Shown: positions 8,550 through 17,841, counted from the stretch's first letter. The stretch: DNA of 60,382 bases from Parendozoicomonas verongulae (GCF_009711465.1 NZ_SMME01000859.1:601-60982); one strand, 5' to 3'. The notes: generated by a model from the sequence alone, not told the origin. Numbers and translations are program-made.

Positions 8550-9905
8550 TCAGGCTTCAGCTTCATCCTCTTCGGCACCCTCTTCAGTTTTGGCCGGGGC
8601 CGGCTTGATAGCTTCTTCGTAGCTGCAGGTGTTCTCAGTTACCTGAGCAGCTTCAAGAATAGTATCTACCACCTGCTCTTCGAGCACAACATACTGAACC
8701 TGACTCAGTTGCTGCTCGTTACCGTAGTACCAGTCGATAACCTGCTGAGGCTCCTGGTAAGCAGAAGCGATCTCTTCAATCATAGCCCGAACACGGTCAT
8801 CATCGGCCTTCAGCTCTTTCGCATTAACGATTTCGCCAACGATCAGCCCCAGACGTACGCGCTTCTCAGCTTCAGCCTTGAACATTTCACCTGGCAGTGC
8901 AGATGCGTCCAGACCCTGCATGCCTTGACCAGCGAAACGTTGTACAGCCTGCTCTTTCAGACGATCGATTTCCTGTTCAACCAGAGCATCTGGCAGGTCA
9001 ACAGTGTGAACCTCCAGCAGACCGTCCATAACCTGATTCTTGACCTTGTTCTTAACAGCCTGAGTCAGTTCACGGTTCATGTTCTTGGTGATTTCAGTGC
9101 GGAAACCTTCCATGCCGCCTTCTTTCACACCGTAACGTGCGAAGAACTCTTCGTCCATTTCAGGCAGAGCTGGCTTCTGTACTTTCTTCACAGTAATTGC
9201 GAAAACAGCCTCTTTGCCTTTCAGATCTTCAGCCTGGTAGTCTTCTGGGAAGGTGACGGTTACGTCTTTCGCTTCACCAGCCTTCATACCAGCGATACCA
9301 TCTTCAAAGCCTGGGATCATGCGACCGGAACCCAGCTCCAGGTTCTGATCTTCAGCTGCACCGCCTTCAAACTCTTCACCATCAATAGAGCCCTTGAAGT
9401 CGATAACAACAGTATCGCCCATTTCGGCAGCAGCATCTTCAGCGGCATCTTCGAAAGTCTTGCTCTGCTCACGCAGAGTTTCCAGCATTTTGGAAACGTC
9501 TTCGTCAGCCACTTCAGCAACAGGTTTTTCTACTGCGATCTTGGAGAAATCACCCAGTTCGATTTCAGGGTAGACTTCCAGGACAGCGACAAATTCCAGG
9601 TCACTTCCTTCTTCAATAGTCTTGGGTTCGATCTTAGGAGCGCCTGCTGGGTGCAGTTCTTCCTTGATCACAGCTTCCATGTAGGAAGACTGCATAACCT
9701 CACCCAGAACTTCCTGGCGAGCACTCTGACCATAGCGCTTTTTAACCACCTTGAACGGTACTTTGCCAGGACGGAAACCGTCCAGCTTTACCTGCTTGCT
9801 CATTTTCTTCAGGCGGTCATCCACCTGAGTTTCTACGGTTGCAGCAGGCACCGTGATGGTCAAACGGCGCTCGAGGCCGGAAGTCGTTTCAAGTGAGACT
9901 TGCAT
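8550..9905 (-). CDS. tig: trigger factor, ribosome-associated chaperone
   Basis: Trigger factor binds near the ribosomal exit tunnel (protein L23) and shields nascent chains. The 451-residue protein has the N-terminal ribosome-binding domain with the signature GFRPGKVP (about 44-51), an FKBP-type PPIase domain (about 155-250, with GDTVVIDFKG and LGSGRMIPGFE) and the helical C-terminal chaperone domain ending in an acidic tail. An AGGA Shine-Dalgarno sequence lies 6 bases before the ATG at 9905. It begins the tig-clpP-clpX-lon series. The roughly 285-base gap up to the tRNA genes holds its leader and promoter and no other gene I can support. Confidence 0.97.
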   Translation of the reverse strand: MQVSLETTSGLERRLTITVPAATVETQVDDRLKKMSKQVKLDGFRPGKVPFKVVKKRYGQSARQEVLGEVMQSSYMEAVIKEELHPAGAPKIEPKTIEEGSDLEFVAVLEVYPEIELGDFSKIAVEKPVAEVADEDVSKMLETLREQSKTFEDAAEDAAAEMGDTVVIDFKGSIDGEEFEGGAAEDQNLELGSGRMIPGFEDGIAGMKAGEAKDVTVTFPEDYQAEDLKGKEAVFAITVKKVQKPALPEMDEEFFARYGVKEGGMEGFRTEITKNMNRELTQAVKNKVKNQVMDGLLEVHTVDLPDALVEQEIDRLKEQAVQRFAGQGMQGLDASALPGEMFKAEAEKRVRLGLIVGEIVNAKELKADDDRVRAMIEEIASAYQEPQQVIDWYYGNEQQLSQVQYVVLEEQVVDTILEAAQVTENTCSYEEAIKPAPAKTEEGAEEDEAEA

Positions 9906-10146
9906 GGTTAATCCTCATAAACCAAGTGTTGCAACGAGCGTTTCTTAAAGTTAAAAGCTCAGAAAAGTGCAACAGAGTATCAGATTCTTTTGTTGTACAG
10001 AACCAGGCATTTCGTGAACTTAGGATTCACACGAAACTTTACGCATCCAAACTGCTGTCATTCCCCATTCTGGCGGTATCTTTCCACTTTATGACGAAGT
10101 TTCATCGCCGGAGCAGGACTAACAATAGCTCAAACACACGCGCACG

Positions 10147-10180
10147 AAAAAAGGGGATAAGCATGCTTACCCCCTTTTTT
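10147..10180 (-). terminator. terminator of the tRNA operon
   Basis: On the minus strand GGGGGTAAGCA pairs with TGCTTATCCCC (one G-T pair, no loop beyond the palindrome centre), followed by six T. It lies 10 bases after the tRNA-Leu 3' end. Confidence 0.85.
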
Positions 10181-10189
10181 CAAATTAAA

Positions 10190-10274
10190 TGGTGCGGATG
10201 GAGAGACTCGAACTCTCACGCCTTCCGGCACTGGTACCTAAAACCAGCGTGTCTACCAATTCCACCACATCCGC
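10190..10274 (-). tRNA. tRNA-Leu (anticodon UAG)
   Basis: An 85-base class II tRNA starting GCGGATGTGG and ending CATCCGCA plus an encoded CCA. The anticodon stem-loop CTGGT-TTTAGGT-ACCAG gives UAG. The long variable arm and TTCGAGT loop fit tRNA-Leu. It is the last gene of the operon. Confidence 0.95.
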
Positions 10275-10323
10275 GGGACAAAAGCCCATGACCGAAAGTA
10301 TAGATATATACTACCAATCAAAC

Positions 10324-10400
10324 TGGGGTGGACGAAGGGGATCGAACCCTCGACCACAGGAGTCACAATCCTGGGCTCTACCAACTGAGCTACGTCCACC
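10324..10400 (-). tRNA. tRNA-His (GUG), copy 2 of 2 in transcription order
   Basis: 77 bases including the encoded G-1 characteristic of tRNA-His and an encoded CCA. The anticodon stem-loop CAGGA-TTGTGAC-TCCTG gives GUG. The sequence is identical to the copy at 10436-10512. Confidence 0.96.
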
Positions 10401-10435
10401 AGCAAAACAAGAAAGAAGATATACCTCAATAAGAA

Positions 10436-10512
10436 TGGGGTGGACGAAGGGGATCGAACCCTCGACCACAGGAGTCACAATCCTGGGCTCTACCAACTGA
10501 GCTACGTCCACC
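10436..10512 (-). tRNA. tRNA-His (GUG), copy 1 of 2 in transcription order
   Basis: Same structure as the neighbouring copy, with which it is identical base for base over all 77 positions; 35 bases separate them. It includes G-1 and an encoded CCA. Confidence 0.96.
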
Positions 10513-10676
10513 ACTATTCTTTTATCGAAGAGGCTTTATCCTCTTACAACAGGCTGGCATATTACCCAACCATCCTAAACTTGCAAGCCCAACCGAAAGA
10601 TGAAAATCGAAACACAAAATTGATACCGGAGGGTGATCAGAATATGTGAAAGGATATCGTGAAGCATCTTTGGAAA

Positions 10677-10753
10677 TGGCACGCCCGGCAGGATTCGAAC
10701 CTGCGACCGATGGCTTAGAAGGCCATTGCTCTATCCAACTGAGCTACGGGCGC
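10677..10753 (-). tRNA. tRNA-Arg (anticodon UCU)
   Basis: Starts GCGCCCGTAGCTC; anticodon stem-loop ATGGC-CTTCTAA-GCCAT gives UCU, reading AGA/AGG. CCA is encoded. Acceptor pair 1-72 is a G-U wobble and the discriminator is G. Confidence 0.95.
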
Positions 10754-10834
10754 TCGAAAACTGTCCAGATTAAACAGTCTCATTATTAATGAGATTAAAT
10801 CAATCCGAATCCATTCGCTAGCATTTACAAAATA

Positions 10835-10911
10835 TGGTCGGGGTAGAGAGATTCGAACTCCCGACATCCTGCTCCCAAAGCAGGCGCGCTACCAGACTGC
10901 GCTATACCCCG
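10835..10911 (-). tRNA. tRNA-Pro (anticodon UGG)
   Basis: Starts CGGGGTATAGCGCAG, the typical C1 tRNA-Pro start; anticodon stem-loop CCTGC-TTTGGGA-GCAGG gives UGG. CCA is encoded. First gene of the Pro-Arg-His-His-Leu operon. Confidence 0.95.
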
Positions 10912-10954
10912 AATGCCCGATTGAGTGCATCGCTGCTCTCAGAAGACGCGGCGA

Positions 10955-10983
10955 ATATTACTGATCCCGGCGAGCTTCGTCAA
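10955..10983 (-). promoter_or_regulatory. sigma-70 promoter of the tRNA operon
   Basis: On the minus strand TTGACG (10983-10978), 17-base spacer, TAATAT (10960-10955), then a GC-rich discriminator TCGCCGCG. Such discriminators are typical of stable-RNA promoters under stringent control. It lies about 44 bases before the tRNA-Pro 5' end. Confidence 0.75.
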
Positions 10984-11159
10984 CGGCAAAAAAACACATC
11001 ACCAACAATCAGTTAGCCACACTGACATAACCAACCTCTTACGGCACATCACTGAATGCTCCCTCAAACTTGTATCAGGGTAAACAGAAATAGGAGAATC
11101 AGCCACCTTCCTTATAACAGATACTGCCTTCATACTATATCGCCTTCCCCCACCCATGA

Positions 11160-11744
11160 ATGATTGAAGTCATGACCATCGAACAAACCCTGCGCCAGCG
11201 CAGCGAATCCAAATGCGAACTCTGCGGCAGTGAAAACGACCTGAATGTTTTTGAAGTTGCCCCCTCCGACAGCTCTGCCGAGCAGTCTGCTTTTCTCTGC
11301 ACACAGTGTCAGACTCAGATCAGCGGCGCAGAACTGGATGAAAACCACTGGCACTGCCTGCGGGACAGCATGTGGAACCCCAATCCTGCAGTACAGGTTC
11401 TGGCCTGGCGTATGCTCAAACGTTTGCCTGCTGGCGGCTGGGCACAGGACCTTCTGGATATGATGTATCTGGAGGATGACATACAGAAGTGGGCCGAAGC
11501 GGGCCTGAGCAATGCTGAAGATGACGATAACACCCCCACCCTGGACAGCAATGGCACACCATTACAGGATGGCGACACCGTCACCATTATTAAAGATCTT
11601 GTTGTTAAGGGGGCAGGTTTTACCGCCAAACGTGGCACCGCTGTTCGCAATATCTCCCTCACCTCCAACCCTGAACATATTGAAGGTCGTGTGAATGGTA
11701 CCCGTATCGTTCTGTTGAGCTGCTATCTGAAAAAGTCTAACTAA
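11160..11744 (+). CDS. PhnA (YjdM)-family zinc-ribbon protein
   Basis: The 194-residue protein begins with a treble-clef/zinc-ribbon segment with CELCGSEND (Cys19, Cys22) and CTQCQTQ, then a helical middle, and ends in the KOW-like PhnA domain with LQDGDTVTIIKDLVVKG, FTAKRGTAVRNI and the terminal VLLSCYLKKSN. E. coli YjdM was named for phosphonate utilisation, but no phn genes are present here and its biochemical role is not established. The ATG at 11160 is used; the in-frame ATG at 11172 is equally possible because neither has a clear Shine-Dalgarno sequence. It is monocistronic, with a terminator 30 bases downstream. The 248-base gap before it holds the tRNA promoter and nothing else I can identify. 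Confidence 0.85.
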   Translation: MIEVMTIEQTLRQRSESKCELCGSENDLNVFEVAPSDSSAEQSAFLCTQCQTQISGAELDENHWHCLRDSMWNPNPAVQVLAWRMLKRLPAGGWAQDLLDMMYLEDDIQKWAEAGLSNAEDDDNTPTLDSNGTPLQDGDTVTIIKDLVVKGAGFTAKRGTAVRNISLTSNPEHIEGRVNGTRIVLLSCYLKKSN

Positions 11745-11770
11745 ACCATTCTTTCCAGAAGGAAAACTTA

Positions 11771-11808
11771 AAAAAAGGAGACACCTTGTTTGAAGTGCCT
11801 CCTTTTTA
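11771..11808. terminator. bidirectional terminator between the phnA-like and DUF3581 genes
   Basis: AAGGAG-A-CAC pairs with GTG-C-CTCCTT (one mismatch), with an A run on the left and a T run on the right. It serves both convergent genes. Confidence 0.8.
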
Positions 11809-11823
11809 TAACTTTTCCCGTAA

Positions 11824-12534
11824 TCAGGCAGCAAACTGCTCCCGTCGCTCGAAATACTGATTCACCAGTGCATCCATGGCAGGCTGTTCAAATTCCCGCA
11901 GGCTGGATAACACCATAGTCTTCTTACCGCGACCAACAACCTTGCCACTATCCTTAAAGACGAATTCAAGGCTGACATTGCCCCTGCGGCCATCCACATT
12001 CAAAGCTGAACCAGCAGCTTCAATACAGGGATCAACCAGATCAACAGAATCCAGCTCCACTGACATGCTTTCATAAATCACCAGAGGGCGGGCTGGATTG
12101 ATCATAACGCCGCCATCTTTCATTAATGGCACCAGCACATGGGGAAAGTTCTCGCCAGAAAATGCCACATAACTGCACACCAACTTTTCAATAATATCAG
12201 CATCGGTAATCCGCCCCCCATCACTGCAGATTTCCAGGTACTCTTTTCCGGCATCATTGATCAGCGCTTTGCAGCCACCAGATAAATCCTGCAAAGAGAG
12301 AGATTCCCCGTCACCCACCATGCCTTTAAACTGAACCCGCAGATGCTTACTTAAACCCTCTTCAATCAGAACCTTGGCAAACAGGAGATCGCCAGGCACA
12401 CAGAAGCGTTTGCTATCTACATCATGAATAGGGTTAAAGTCATTCGCTACCTGCTTGGCAAACTGACTGGCCTGCTCCCTGGTGAAAGAAAAACGATTGT
12501 CGGCATGGGCAGTGAAAAAGCGATTCAAAAACAT
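11824..12534 (-). CDS. DUF3581 family protein
   Basis: A 236-residue cytoplasmic protein of unknown function matching the gammaproteobacterial DUF3581 family: N-terminal MFLNRFFTAHADN, then QASQFAKQVANDFNPIHD and KRFCVPGDLLFA. The FNPIHD....PGDLLFA arrangement resembles the start of hot-dog-fold (MaoC-like) proteins, so a hot-dog fold is an inference, not a function. The ATG at 12534 is preferred over the upstream TTG at 12591 because family members start at this point. It is convergent with the phnA-like gene and divergent from the kinase gene. Confidence 0.8.
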   Translation of the reverse strand: MFLNRFFTAHADNRFSFTREQASQFAKQVANDFNPIHDVDSKRFCVPGDLLFAKVLIEEGLSKHLRVQFKGMVGDGESLSLQDLSGGCKALINDAGKEYLEICSDGGRITDADIIEKLVCSYVAFSGENFPHVLVPLMKDGGVMINPARPLVIYESMSVELDSVDLVDPCIEAAGSALNVDGRRGNVSLEFVFKDSGKVVGRGKKTMVLSSLREFEQPAMDALVNQYFERREQFAA

Positions 12535-12732
12535 AGTCTGGTTACCAAGGCGACCAAAGAACAGCGCCTTACATCTCTCCGGAAAAAACAACTGAAGCCA
12601 TCTTAAACCAGAGCCTTGTTAATTCTGTATGGTAAAAACGTAGTTTTTTGTACACAGGTATCAGCAGAATACAGACATAAACACTTAGCATTGACGACTA
12701 CACTTGCCTCAAACGAAAAAGAGGTACTACTA

Positions 12733-14355
12733 ATGCATAAGCGAACGAGAAGCCTGTATTTGATATTGATATTATTTTGTGGACTTTCAAGTGCTGCGAC
12801 GGGAGCTACCTACCTCGCCATACTGACAATTCATCGTTCCGCCGATCAATTCCCAGCACCACACACACAAACTTTACTCAGGCAGGACTGGAAACAGCTG
12901 AGACTCTTTGCACTGCCAGAAGACACAATAAAAAATGAAAGCACTCTTATAGAGGAAACCAGCAAAGCCGCTCTCGACGGGAGGCTGGAAGCATTCGACA
13001 TCATCGGCCAGGATTTTCTCTATACCGAACAGGGCTGTCCCGATTCCGATGGGCTTATTTCGTGGTTGATTTCAATGGATTCACTGCCCCATAAAAAATC
13101 CGATAGAGATTCTCAAATAGGCCGCCTGTTAGCCAGCTATCCTGGTGCCCCACTCACACCACTTCCCCCACTTCAAACTGTGACCCAACACCTCAAATCC
13201 ACCCTTCTGACTATCGTCCCTGCAGATGACCCGACACCTTTTGTCTTTCATTTTGAAGAGCATTCAACCGAAGAGACCAAAGAGCTTCGTCTAACTCCAG
13301 CAAAGCAGGATAGGCTGTCAAGGCAGCTGGAGGCACTCTCACTGAGCACTCTTACACCTGTTACAGCGTCTCTCCCCCCCACTCCTCCTATTCATGCACT
13401 CCTGCCAAAAGAAGAGGATCACCTGTCGATCCCACAACTTACAGATCTCGGCATCCCCTCTATGCCAGAGCTCCCAAGCTGGAATAGAGTCAAGACAATA
13501 CGATCAGGCCTGCACGGAAAAATTGTTCTCTATCAATCCACCAAAGGAAAACAGGAGCATCTCGCCGTTAAACGACTAAAAACAGATTCCGAGTACTTCA
13601 AGGAGCTGACCCGAGAAGCGGCCTTTCTCCACGAAATGAAACATGATCGTATTATTAATCTGCAGGGAATAACCACAGTTGTTAATACCAGGGGCCAAGA
13701 AGAACTCTGGGTCGCTCTGGAATATATGCCTGATGGCAATCTGATGCAGGCATTACAGAGTAAACCCAATCTCTTTAACAAATACAATGTCTTAAAGGTT
13801 ATTCGAGATATTGCCTGTGGCATACAATTTCTTCACAGCAAGAACATTGTCCATCGAGACATGAAACCAGAAAACATCCTTGTCGCAATTGAGGGAGATA
13901 AACTGATTCGCATCAAGATTGCCGACTTCAATCTGTCTGCCTGTGTCAATACAAGTTTCCCCATTATGAGAATGCCAGGAACCCCTCTTTACACAGCACC
14001 AGAACTATTTCACAAAAAGCCTCCTCTCCTCTATCCACAGAAAAGTGACATCTGGGGACTTGGCGTGATTCTTTATGTTAGCCTTACAAAACAACCTCCT
14101 ATTCCCGATGCTCTACAAGACTTACAAGAACCATATAATGTTACAGGATGGCGTTACCACCACCCTGCAAAAGAGGTCGGCGCCCCCCATTCCTTAAAAA
14201 CCCTGCGAAAATTAGATCCTCGGCCACCAGAGCAAGCCGTCATACTGGTTCAGGAGTGCTGCAACCAGGATCCCCAGATGCGCCCGGATATCAATCAGGT
14301 TCTCCTGCACCCTTATCTGGCTGCCAAAGACCACAAAAAAGCTACCACACCATAA
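12733..14355 (+). CDS. eukaryotic-type Ser/Thr protein kinase with N-terminal signal peptide
   Basis: The 540-residue protein starts at an ATG preceded by GAGGT at 7-base spacing. Residues 1-24 look like a Sec signal peptide (MHKRTRS, hydrophobic LYLILILFCGL, then SSAATGA); Phe precedes the only Cys, so no lipobox. Residues 25-250 match nothing I know and end Pro-rich. The kinase domain (about 253-535) has the ATP-anchoring Lys280 in LAVKRL, helix C Glu295, HRDMKPEN (His374, Asp376, Asn381), the metal-binding Asp398 in DFN (not DFG), APE-type TAPEL (422-424), SDIWGLG (Asp439) and Arg517. The glycine loop is short (SGLHGK). No later membrane segment is seen. Catalysis is plausible because Lys, Glu, both Asp and Asn are present. 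It is monocistronic, AT-richer in feel than its neighbours, and without a cognate phosphatase. An exported host-directed kinase is an inference. Confidence 0.88.
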   Translation: MHKRTRSLYLILILFCGLSSAATGATYLAILTIHRSADQFPAPHTQTLLRQDWKQLRLFALPEDTIKNESTLIEETSKAALDGRLEAFDIIGQDFLYTEQGCPDSDGLISWLISMDSLPHKKSDRDSQIGRLLASYPGAPLTPLPPLQTVTQHLKSTLLTIVPADDPTPFVFHFEEHSTEETKELRLTPAKQDRLSRQLEALSLSTLTPVTASLPPTPPIHALLPKEEDHLSIPQLTDLGIPSMPELPSWNRVKTIRSGLHGKIVLYQSTKGKQEHLAVKRLKTDSEYFKELTREAAFLHEMKHDRIINLQGITTVVNTRGQEELWVALEYMPDGNLMQALQSKPNLFNKYNVLKVIRDIACGIQFLHSKNIVHRDMKPENILVAIEGDKLIRIKIADFNLSACVNTSFPIMRMPGTPLYTAPELFHKKPPLLYPQKSDIWGLGVILYVSLTKQPPIPDALQDLQEPYNVTGWRYHHPAKEVGAPHSLKTLRKLDPRPPEQAVILVQECCNQDPQMRPDINQVLLHPYLAAKDHKKATTP

Positions 14356-14360
14356 AAACA

Positions 14361-14388
14361 GAAAAAGGCGTCCGCAGACGCCCTTTTA
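14361..14388. terminator. bidirectional terminator between kinase and cysS
   Basis: GGCGTC/GACGCC stem (14367-14372, 14377-14382) with a CGCA loop, an A run on the left and CTTTT on the right. It lies between convergent genes. Confidence 0.8.
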
Positions 14389-14410
14389 TCACCATCTATA
14401 AAAATCTGTA

Positions 14411-15793
14411 TCAGCGCTCAATCTGCCAGGTTGTCCCTTCACGGGTATCCTTCAGCTGAACACCTTTGGAGGCCAGCTCCTCACGAACACGGTCGGCTTC
14501 GGCGAAGTCTTTGGCTTTCTTGGCTGCTTTGCGCTTTTCGATCATCTCTTCGATCCACGCCACGTCCACATCGCCGCCGGACTTCAGAAAAGACTCCGGA
14601 TTATCCTGCAGAATACCCAGAATTGCCCCCAGCTTCTTAACCAGAGCCGCCAAAGCCAAAGTGTTTTCTGCATTCTCTGCGCGAGCCTTGTTCAAGGCAC
14701 GCACCAGCTCAAACACCACACCCAGCGCCTCTGGCGTGTTGAAGTCATCTTCCATCGCCCTGTGGAAACGCTGCTCCAATTCAGTGCCCTGCTCGGCAGC
14801 CACACCTTCAACATCCAGACCATCCAGAGAAGTGTACAGGCGCTCCAGACGAACAGCTGCTTCCTTCAAGCTCTCCTCGGAGTAGTTGATAGGGCTGCGG
14901 TACTGGCTGGATATCAGGAAGTAACGCACAACTTCAGCAGGGTACTTTTCCAGCACTTCACGGATGGTGAAGAAGTTACCCAGGCTCTTGGACATCTTCT
15001 CGTTATCCACCCGCACAGCACCGGCGTGCATCCAGGTGTTCACGAAAGTCTTTCCGTTAGCCGCTTCACTCTGGGCAATTTCGTTCTCGTGATGAGGGAA
15101 TTTCAGATCCGGACCACCGCCATGAATATCGAATGTCTCGCCCAGGCAGCACTTACCCATGGCGGAGCACTCAATGTGCCAGCCAGGGCGACCATTCCCC
15201 CAAGGGGATTCCCAGCTTGGCTCACCCTCTTTGGCGCCTTTCCAGAGCACAAAGTCCAACGGATCTTCTTTCTGCTCTTCTACACTGATACGGGCACCGG
15301 CCTGCAGCTCTTCCAGAACCTTGCCAGACAGCTTGCCGTAGCCTTCAAACTTACCAACGCGGTAGTACACGTCACCGTTACCCGGCGCGTAGGCATAACC
15401 CTTTTCGATCAGAGTGGTGATCATAGCCTGCATCTCATCAATGTAAGCCGTCGCCTTTGGCTCAGCATCAGGGGGCAGTACACCCAGCTCACCGGAATCC
15501 TTGTGCATTTCCGCAATCATACGCTCGGTAAGTGCGATGAAGTCTTCACCGTTCTCATTGGCACGACGAATGATCTTGTCATCCACGTCGGTGATATTGC
15601 GCACGTAAGTGACTTTATAACCACGGGAACGCAGGTAACGGGTCACCACGTCGAAAGACACCAGAACCCGGGCATGGCCGATGTGGCAGAGGTCGTATAC
15701 GGTCATGCCGCACACATACATTTTCACCTCGCCGTCAACAATCGGCTTAAACTCTTCCTTTTTACGGGACAGGGTATTGTAAATCTGTAACAC
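14411..15793 (-). CDS. cysS: cysteinyl-tRNA synthetase
   Basis: A class Ia synthetase charging tRNA-Cys with cysteine in the cytoplasm. The 460-residue protein shows the HIGH motif (37-40) in CHIGHARV, the KMSKS loop (266-270), and the zinc ligands Cys28, Cys209, His234 and Glu238 that discriminate cysteine. The DALR anticodon-binding region is C-terminal (about 300-460). Length matches E. coli CysS. It follows glnS by 13 bases on the same strand and is probably co-transcribed with it, an arrangement also seen in Pseudomonas. Confidence 0.98.
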   Translation of the reverse strand: MLQIYNTLSRKKEEFKPIVDGEVKMYVCGMTVYDLCHIGHARVLVSFDVVTRYLRSRGYKVTYVRNITDVDDKIIRRANENGEDFIALTERMIAEMHKDSGELGVLPPDAEPKATAYIDEMQAMITTLIEKGYAYAPGNGDVYYRVGKFEGYGKLSGKVLEELQAGARISVEEQKEDPLDFVLWKGAKEGEPSWESPWGNGRPGWHIECSAMGKCCLGETFDIHGGGPDLKFPHHENEIAQSEAANGKTFVNTWMHAGAVRVDNEKMSKSLGNFFTIREVLEKYPAEVVRYFLISSQYRSPINYSEESLKEAAVRLERLYTSLDGLDVEGVAAEQGTELEQRFHRAMEDDFNTPEALGVVFELVRALNKARAENAENTLALAALVKKLGAILGILQDNPESFLKSGGDVDVAWIEEMIEKRKAAKKAKDFAEADRVREELASKGVQLKDTREGTTWQIER

Positions 15794-15806
15794 GTCAATC
15801 TCCCTA

Positions 15807-17507
15807 TTACTTAGCCTTGGATGCCCAAGTGTCCTTGAGGCCGATGGTCAGGTTAAACACGGGCTTCTCAGAGCTGTGATCGTAGCGATCCGCCACAAAG
15901 TAGCCTTCACGCTCAAACTGGAAGCCCTGCTCAGGCCTGGCCGCTGCCAGACCTGGCTCAACCCATGCCTTTGTAACCTTGAAAGACTCAGGGTTCATGT
16001 GAACAAGAAAGTCTTCCTCGCCGCGATCCGGCGCTTCGTGAGTGAACAGACGATCATAGATGCGCAGTTCCGCTTCCTGACCGTGAGACGCAGACACCCA
16101 GTGAATGACTCCGCGAGGACGCACGCCTTCCGGAGGGTTTTCCCCCACGGTGCCGGGAATGTACCTGCAGCGAATCTCGGTAATTTCGCCGTTATCATCC
16201 TTAATAGTTTCTTCATGCTTGATCACGTAGCTGCCACGGAGACGAATGTACTCGTCAGTCACCAGACGCTTGAACTTCTTACGGGACAGGCTGTTATCTT
16301 CGTTAAAATCAGCACGGTCAATGTACAGCTCACGGGTAAACGGCAGAGTACGATCACCCAGTTCAGGACGGTTCGGGTGAGCCGCTGCAGTCATCTCCTG
16401 CACGTCACCTTCTGGCAGGTTGGTGATCACCACCTTCAGAGGGTTCAGAACAGCCATGGCACGGGCTGCGTTGGTGTTCAGATCGTCACGGATGGCGTGC
16501 TCCAGCATGGAGAAGTCCGCAATACCGTCGGTACGACTGATGCCCACCATCTCGGCAAACTTACGAATAGATGCAGGTGTGTAGCCACGGCGGCGCATAC
16601 CGGATACTGTCGGCATACGGGGATCGTCCCAACCGGTTACCAAACCTTCATCAACCAGACGCTTCAGCTTACGCTTGGAGGTCACCACATAGTTCAGGTT
16701 GGTGCGGGCAAACTCATACTGAGTTGGCTTTGCAGGCACCGGCAGGTTTTCCAGGAACCATTCATACAGAGGACGATGATCCTGGAATTCCAGAGTACAG
16801 ATAGAGTGGGTGACCCCCTCAATCGCATCTTCCTGACCATGGGCAAAGTCGTAGCTTGGGTAGATACACCACTTATCACCAGTCTGGTGGTGGGGCACCT
16901 TGCGAATACGATACAGCACCGGATCACGCATATTCATATTGGCGCTTTGCAGGTCAATCCTGGCTCGCAGAGTAACCTGACCTTCTTCGTACTCACCGGC
17001 ACGCATTTTTTCAAACTCGGCCAGGTTGTCTTCCACACTCTTCCTGCGATCAGCAGTTTCAACACCGGGCTTGTTAAAATTGCCTCGGTTTTCACGCATG
17101 GTTTCTGCATCCTGATGATCCACATAGGCTTTGCCTTCACGAATCAGGTGCAGAGCCCACTCGTAGAACTGATCAAAGTAGCTGGACGCGAAGCGAACAT
17201 TGCCCGCCCACTTAAAGCCCAGCCACTCAATATCTTCCTGAATAGCGTCTATATAAACCTGTTCTTCCTTCTCAGGGTTGGTGTCGTCAAAGCGCAGGTT
17301 GCACTCGCCCTGATACTTTTCCGCCAGACCAAAGTTCAGGCAGATGGACGTGGCGTGACCAACATGCAGGAAGCCGTTAGGCTCAGGCGGGAAACGGGTG
17401 ACAACATTGTTGTCAGGCACACGGCCTTCGGCGAGGTCGCGCTCAATAATCTGCTCCAGAAAGTTACTGGGCCTGGTCGCTTCGGTGGCGTTGTCTGTTT
17501 TGCTCAT
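15807..17507 (-). CDS. glnS: glutaminyl-tRNA synthetase
   Basis: A class Ib synthetase charging tRNA-Gln directly with glutamine. The 566-residue protein contains [16 protein letters not shown] (the HIGH box as HVGH), [13 protein letters not shown], the [12 protein letters not shown] form of the KMSKS loop and C-terminal beta-barrel anticodon-binding domains. GlnRS length and FDDTNP usage distinguish it from non-discriminating GluRS. The ATG at 17507 ([20 protein letters not shown]) is chosen because the family starts here; the frame extends upstream to a TTG at 17582 without family similarity. The neighbour downstream is cysS. Confidence 0.97.
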   Translation of the reverse strand: MSKTDNATEATRPSNFLEQIIERDLAEGRVPDNNVVTRFPPEPNGFLHVGHATSICLNFGLAEKYQGECNLRFDDTNPEKEEQVYIDAIQEDIEWLGFKWAGNVRFASSYFDQFYEWALHLIREGKAYVDHQDAETMRENRGNFNKPGVETADRRKSVEDNLAEFEKMRAGEYEEGQVTLRARIDLQSANMNMRDPVLYRIRKVPHHQTGDKWCIYPSYDFAHGQEDAIEGVTHSICTLEFQDHRPLYEWFLENLPVPAKPTQYEFARTNLNYVVTSKRKLKRLVDEGLVTGWDDPRMPTVSGMRRRGYTPASIRKFAEMVGISRTDGIADFSMLEHAIRDDLNTNAARAMAVLNPLKVVITNLPEGDVQEMTAAAHPNRPELGDRTLPFTRELYIDRADFNEDNSLSRKKFKRLVTDEYIRLRGSYVIKHEETIKDDNGEITEIRCRYIPGTVGENPPEGVRPRGVIHWVSASHGQEAELRIYDRLFTHEAPDRGEEDFLVHMNPESFKVTKAWVEPGLAAARPEQGFQFEREGYFVADRYDHSSEKPVFNLTIGLKDTWASKAK

Positions 17508-17604
17508 GGGTCGCTTGATTAGCTTGGATAGCTTCTGAGAAATAAATACAGGCTGCCTCGCTAAAAATAGCGTGACAACCAAAAGAAATCGAATGAGTGC
17601 GCTG

Positions 17605-17754
17605 CTATTGAGGCGGCTGAATGGCCTGTCGCTGAGTCACCTGCTGCGCCTGATCACATGCACCGGTACAACACTCGGCGCAACAGCCGCGGTGACCAGT
17701 ATTCATGTTAATCATTACCGCTGTCAGTTCACTGACCAGCCTTGAGCGCATCAT
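17605..17754 (-). CDS. putative 49-residue Cys-rich microprotein
   Basis: A short ORF between glnS and yjjX with tandem ATGs (17754 and 17751) and GAGGA upstream at about 10 bases. It encodes 49 residues with a soluble N-terminal part (MMRSRLVSELTAV), a core GCCAECCTGAC with five Cys in ten residues, and a Gln-rich tail (QQVTQRQAIQPPQ). In-frame ATGs at residues 14 and 17 could give shorter products. I do not recognise the family. The CC-x2-CC-x3-C spacing suggests metal or Fe-S binding. A Fur-box-like sequence lies about 95 bases upstream. No terminator is obvious before glnS, so the ORF may be in the glnS leader. It could be a spurious ORF; conservation would decide. Confidence 0.45.
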   Translation of the reverse strand: MMRSRLVSELTAVMINMNTGHRGCCAECCTGACDQAQQVTQRQAIQPPQ

Positions 17755-17841
17755 AAGAACAGATTCCTCATATCACCTTCCAAAACTCCAAAAGAGAAGC
17801 TCGAAAGGAAAAGATCCAAATAAGAGAGAAATATCTATAAA

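Noticed and set aside
10189..10514. Open frames across the tRNA-Leu and tRNA-His genes (reading RRGSNPRPQESQSWALPTEL and similar)
   Set aside because: These are the well-known spurious proteins translated from tRNA genes; the tRNA structures explain the sequence fully.
12784..12795. Lipoprotein reading of the kinase signal peptide
   Set aside because: The only Cys is preceded by Phe, not Gly/Ala/Ser, so no lipobox; signal peptidase I cleavage near SSAATGA is more likely.
15876..17522. A 548-codon open frame antisense to glnS
   Set aside because: Shadow of glnS codon bias; no domain recognised, and glnS is complete on the other strand.
17605..17754. Methanobactin precursor interpretation of the Cys-rich ORF
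   Set aside because: No mbnB/mbnC (DUF692-type) or other modification genes are nearby, and the Cys pattern differs from known precursors as I remember them.
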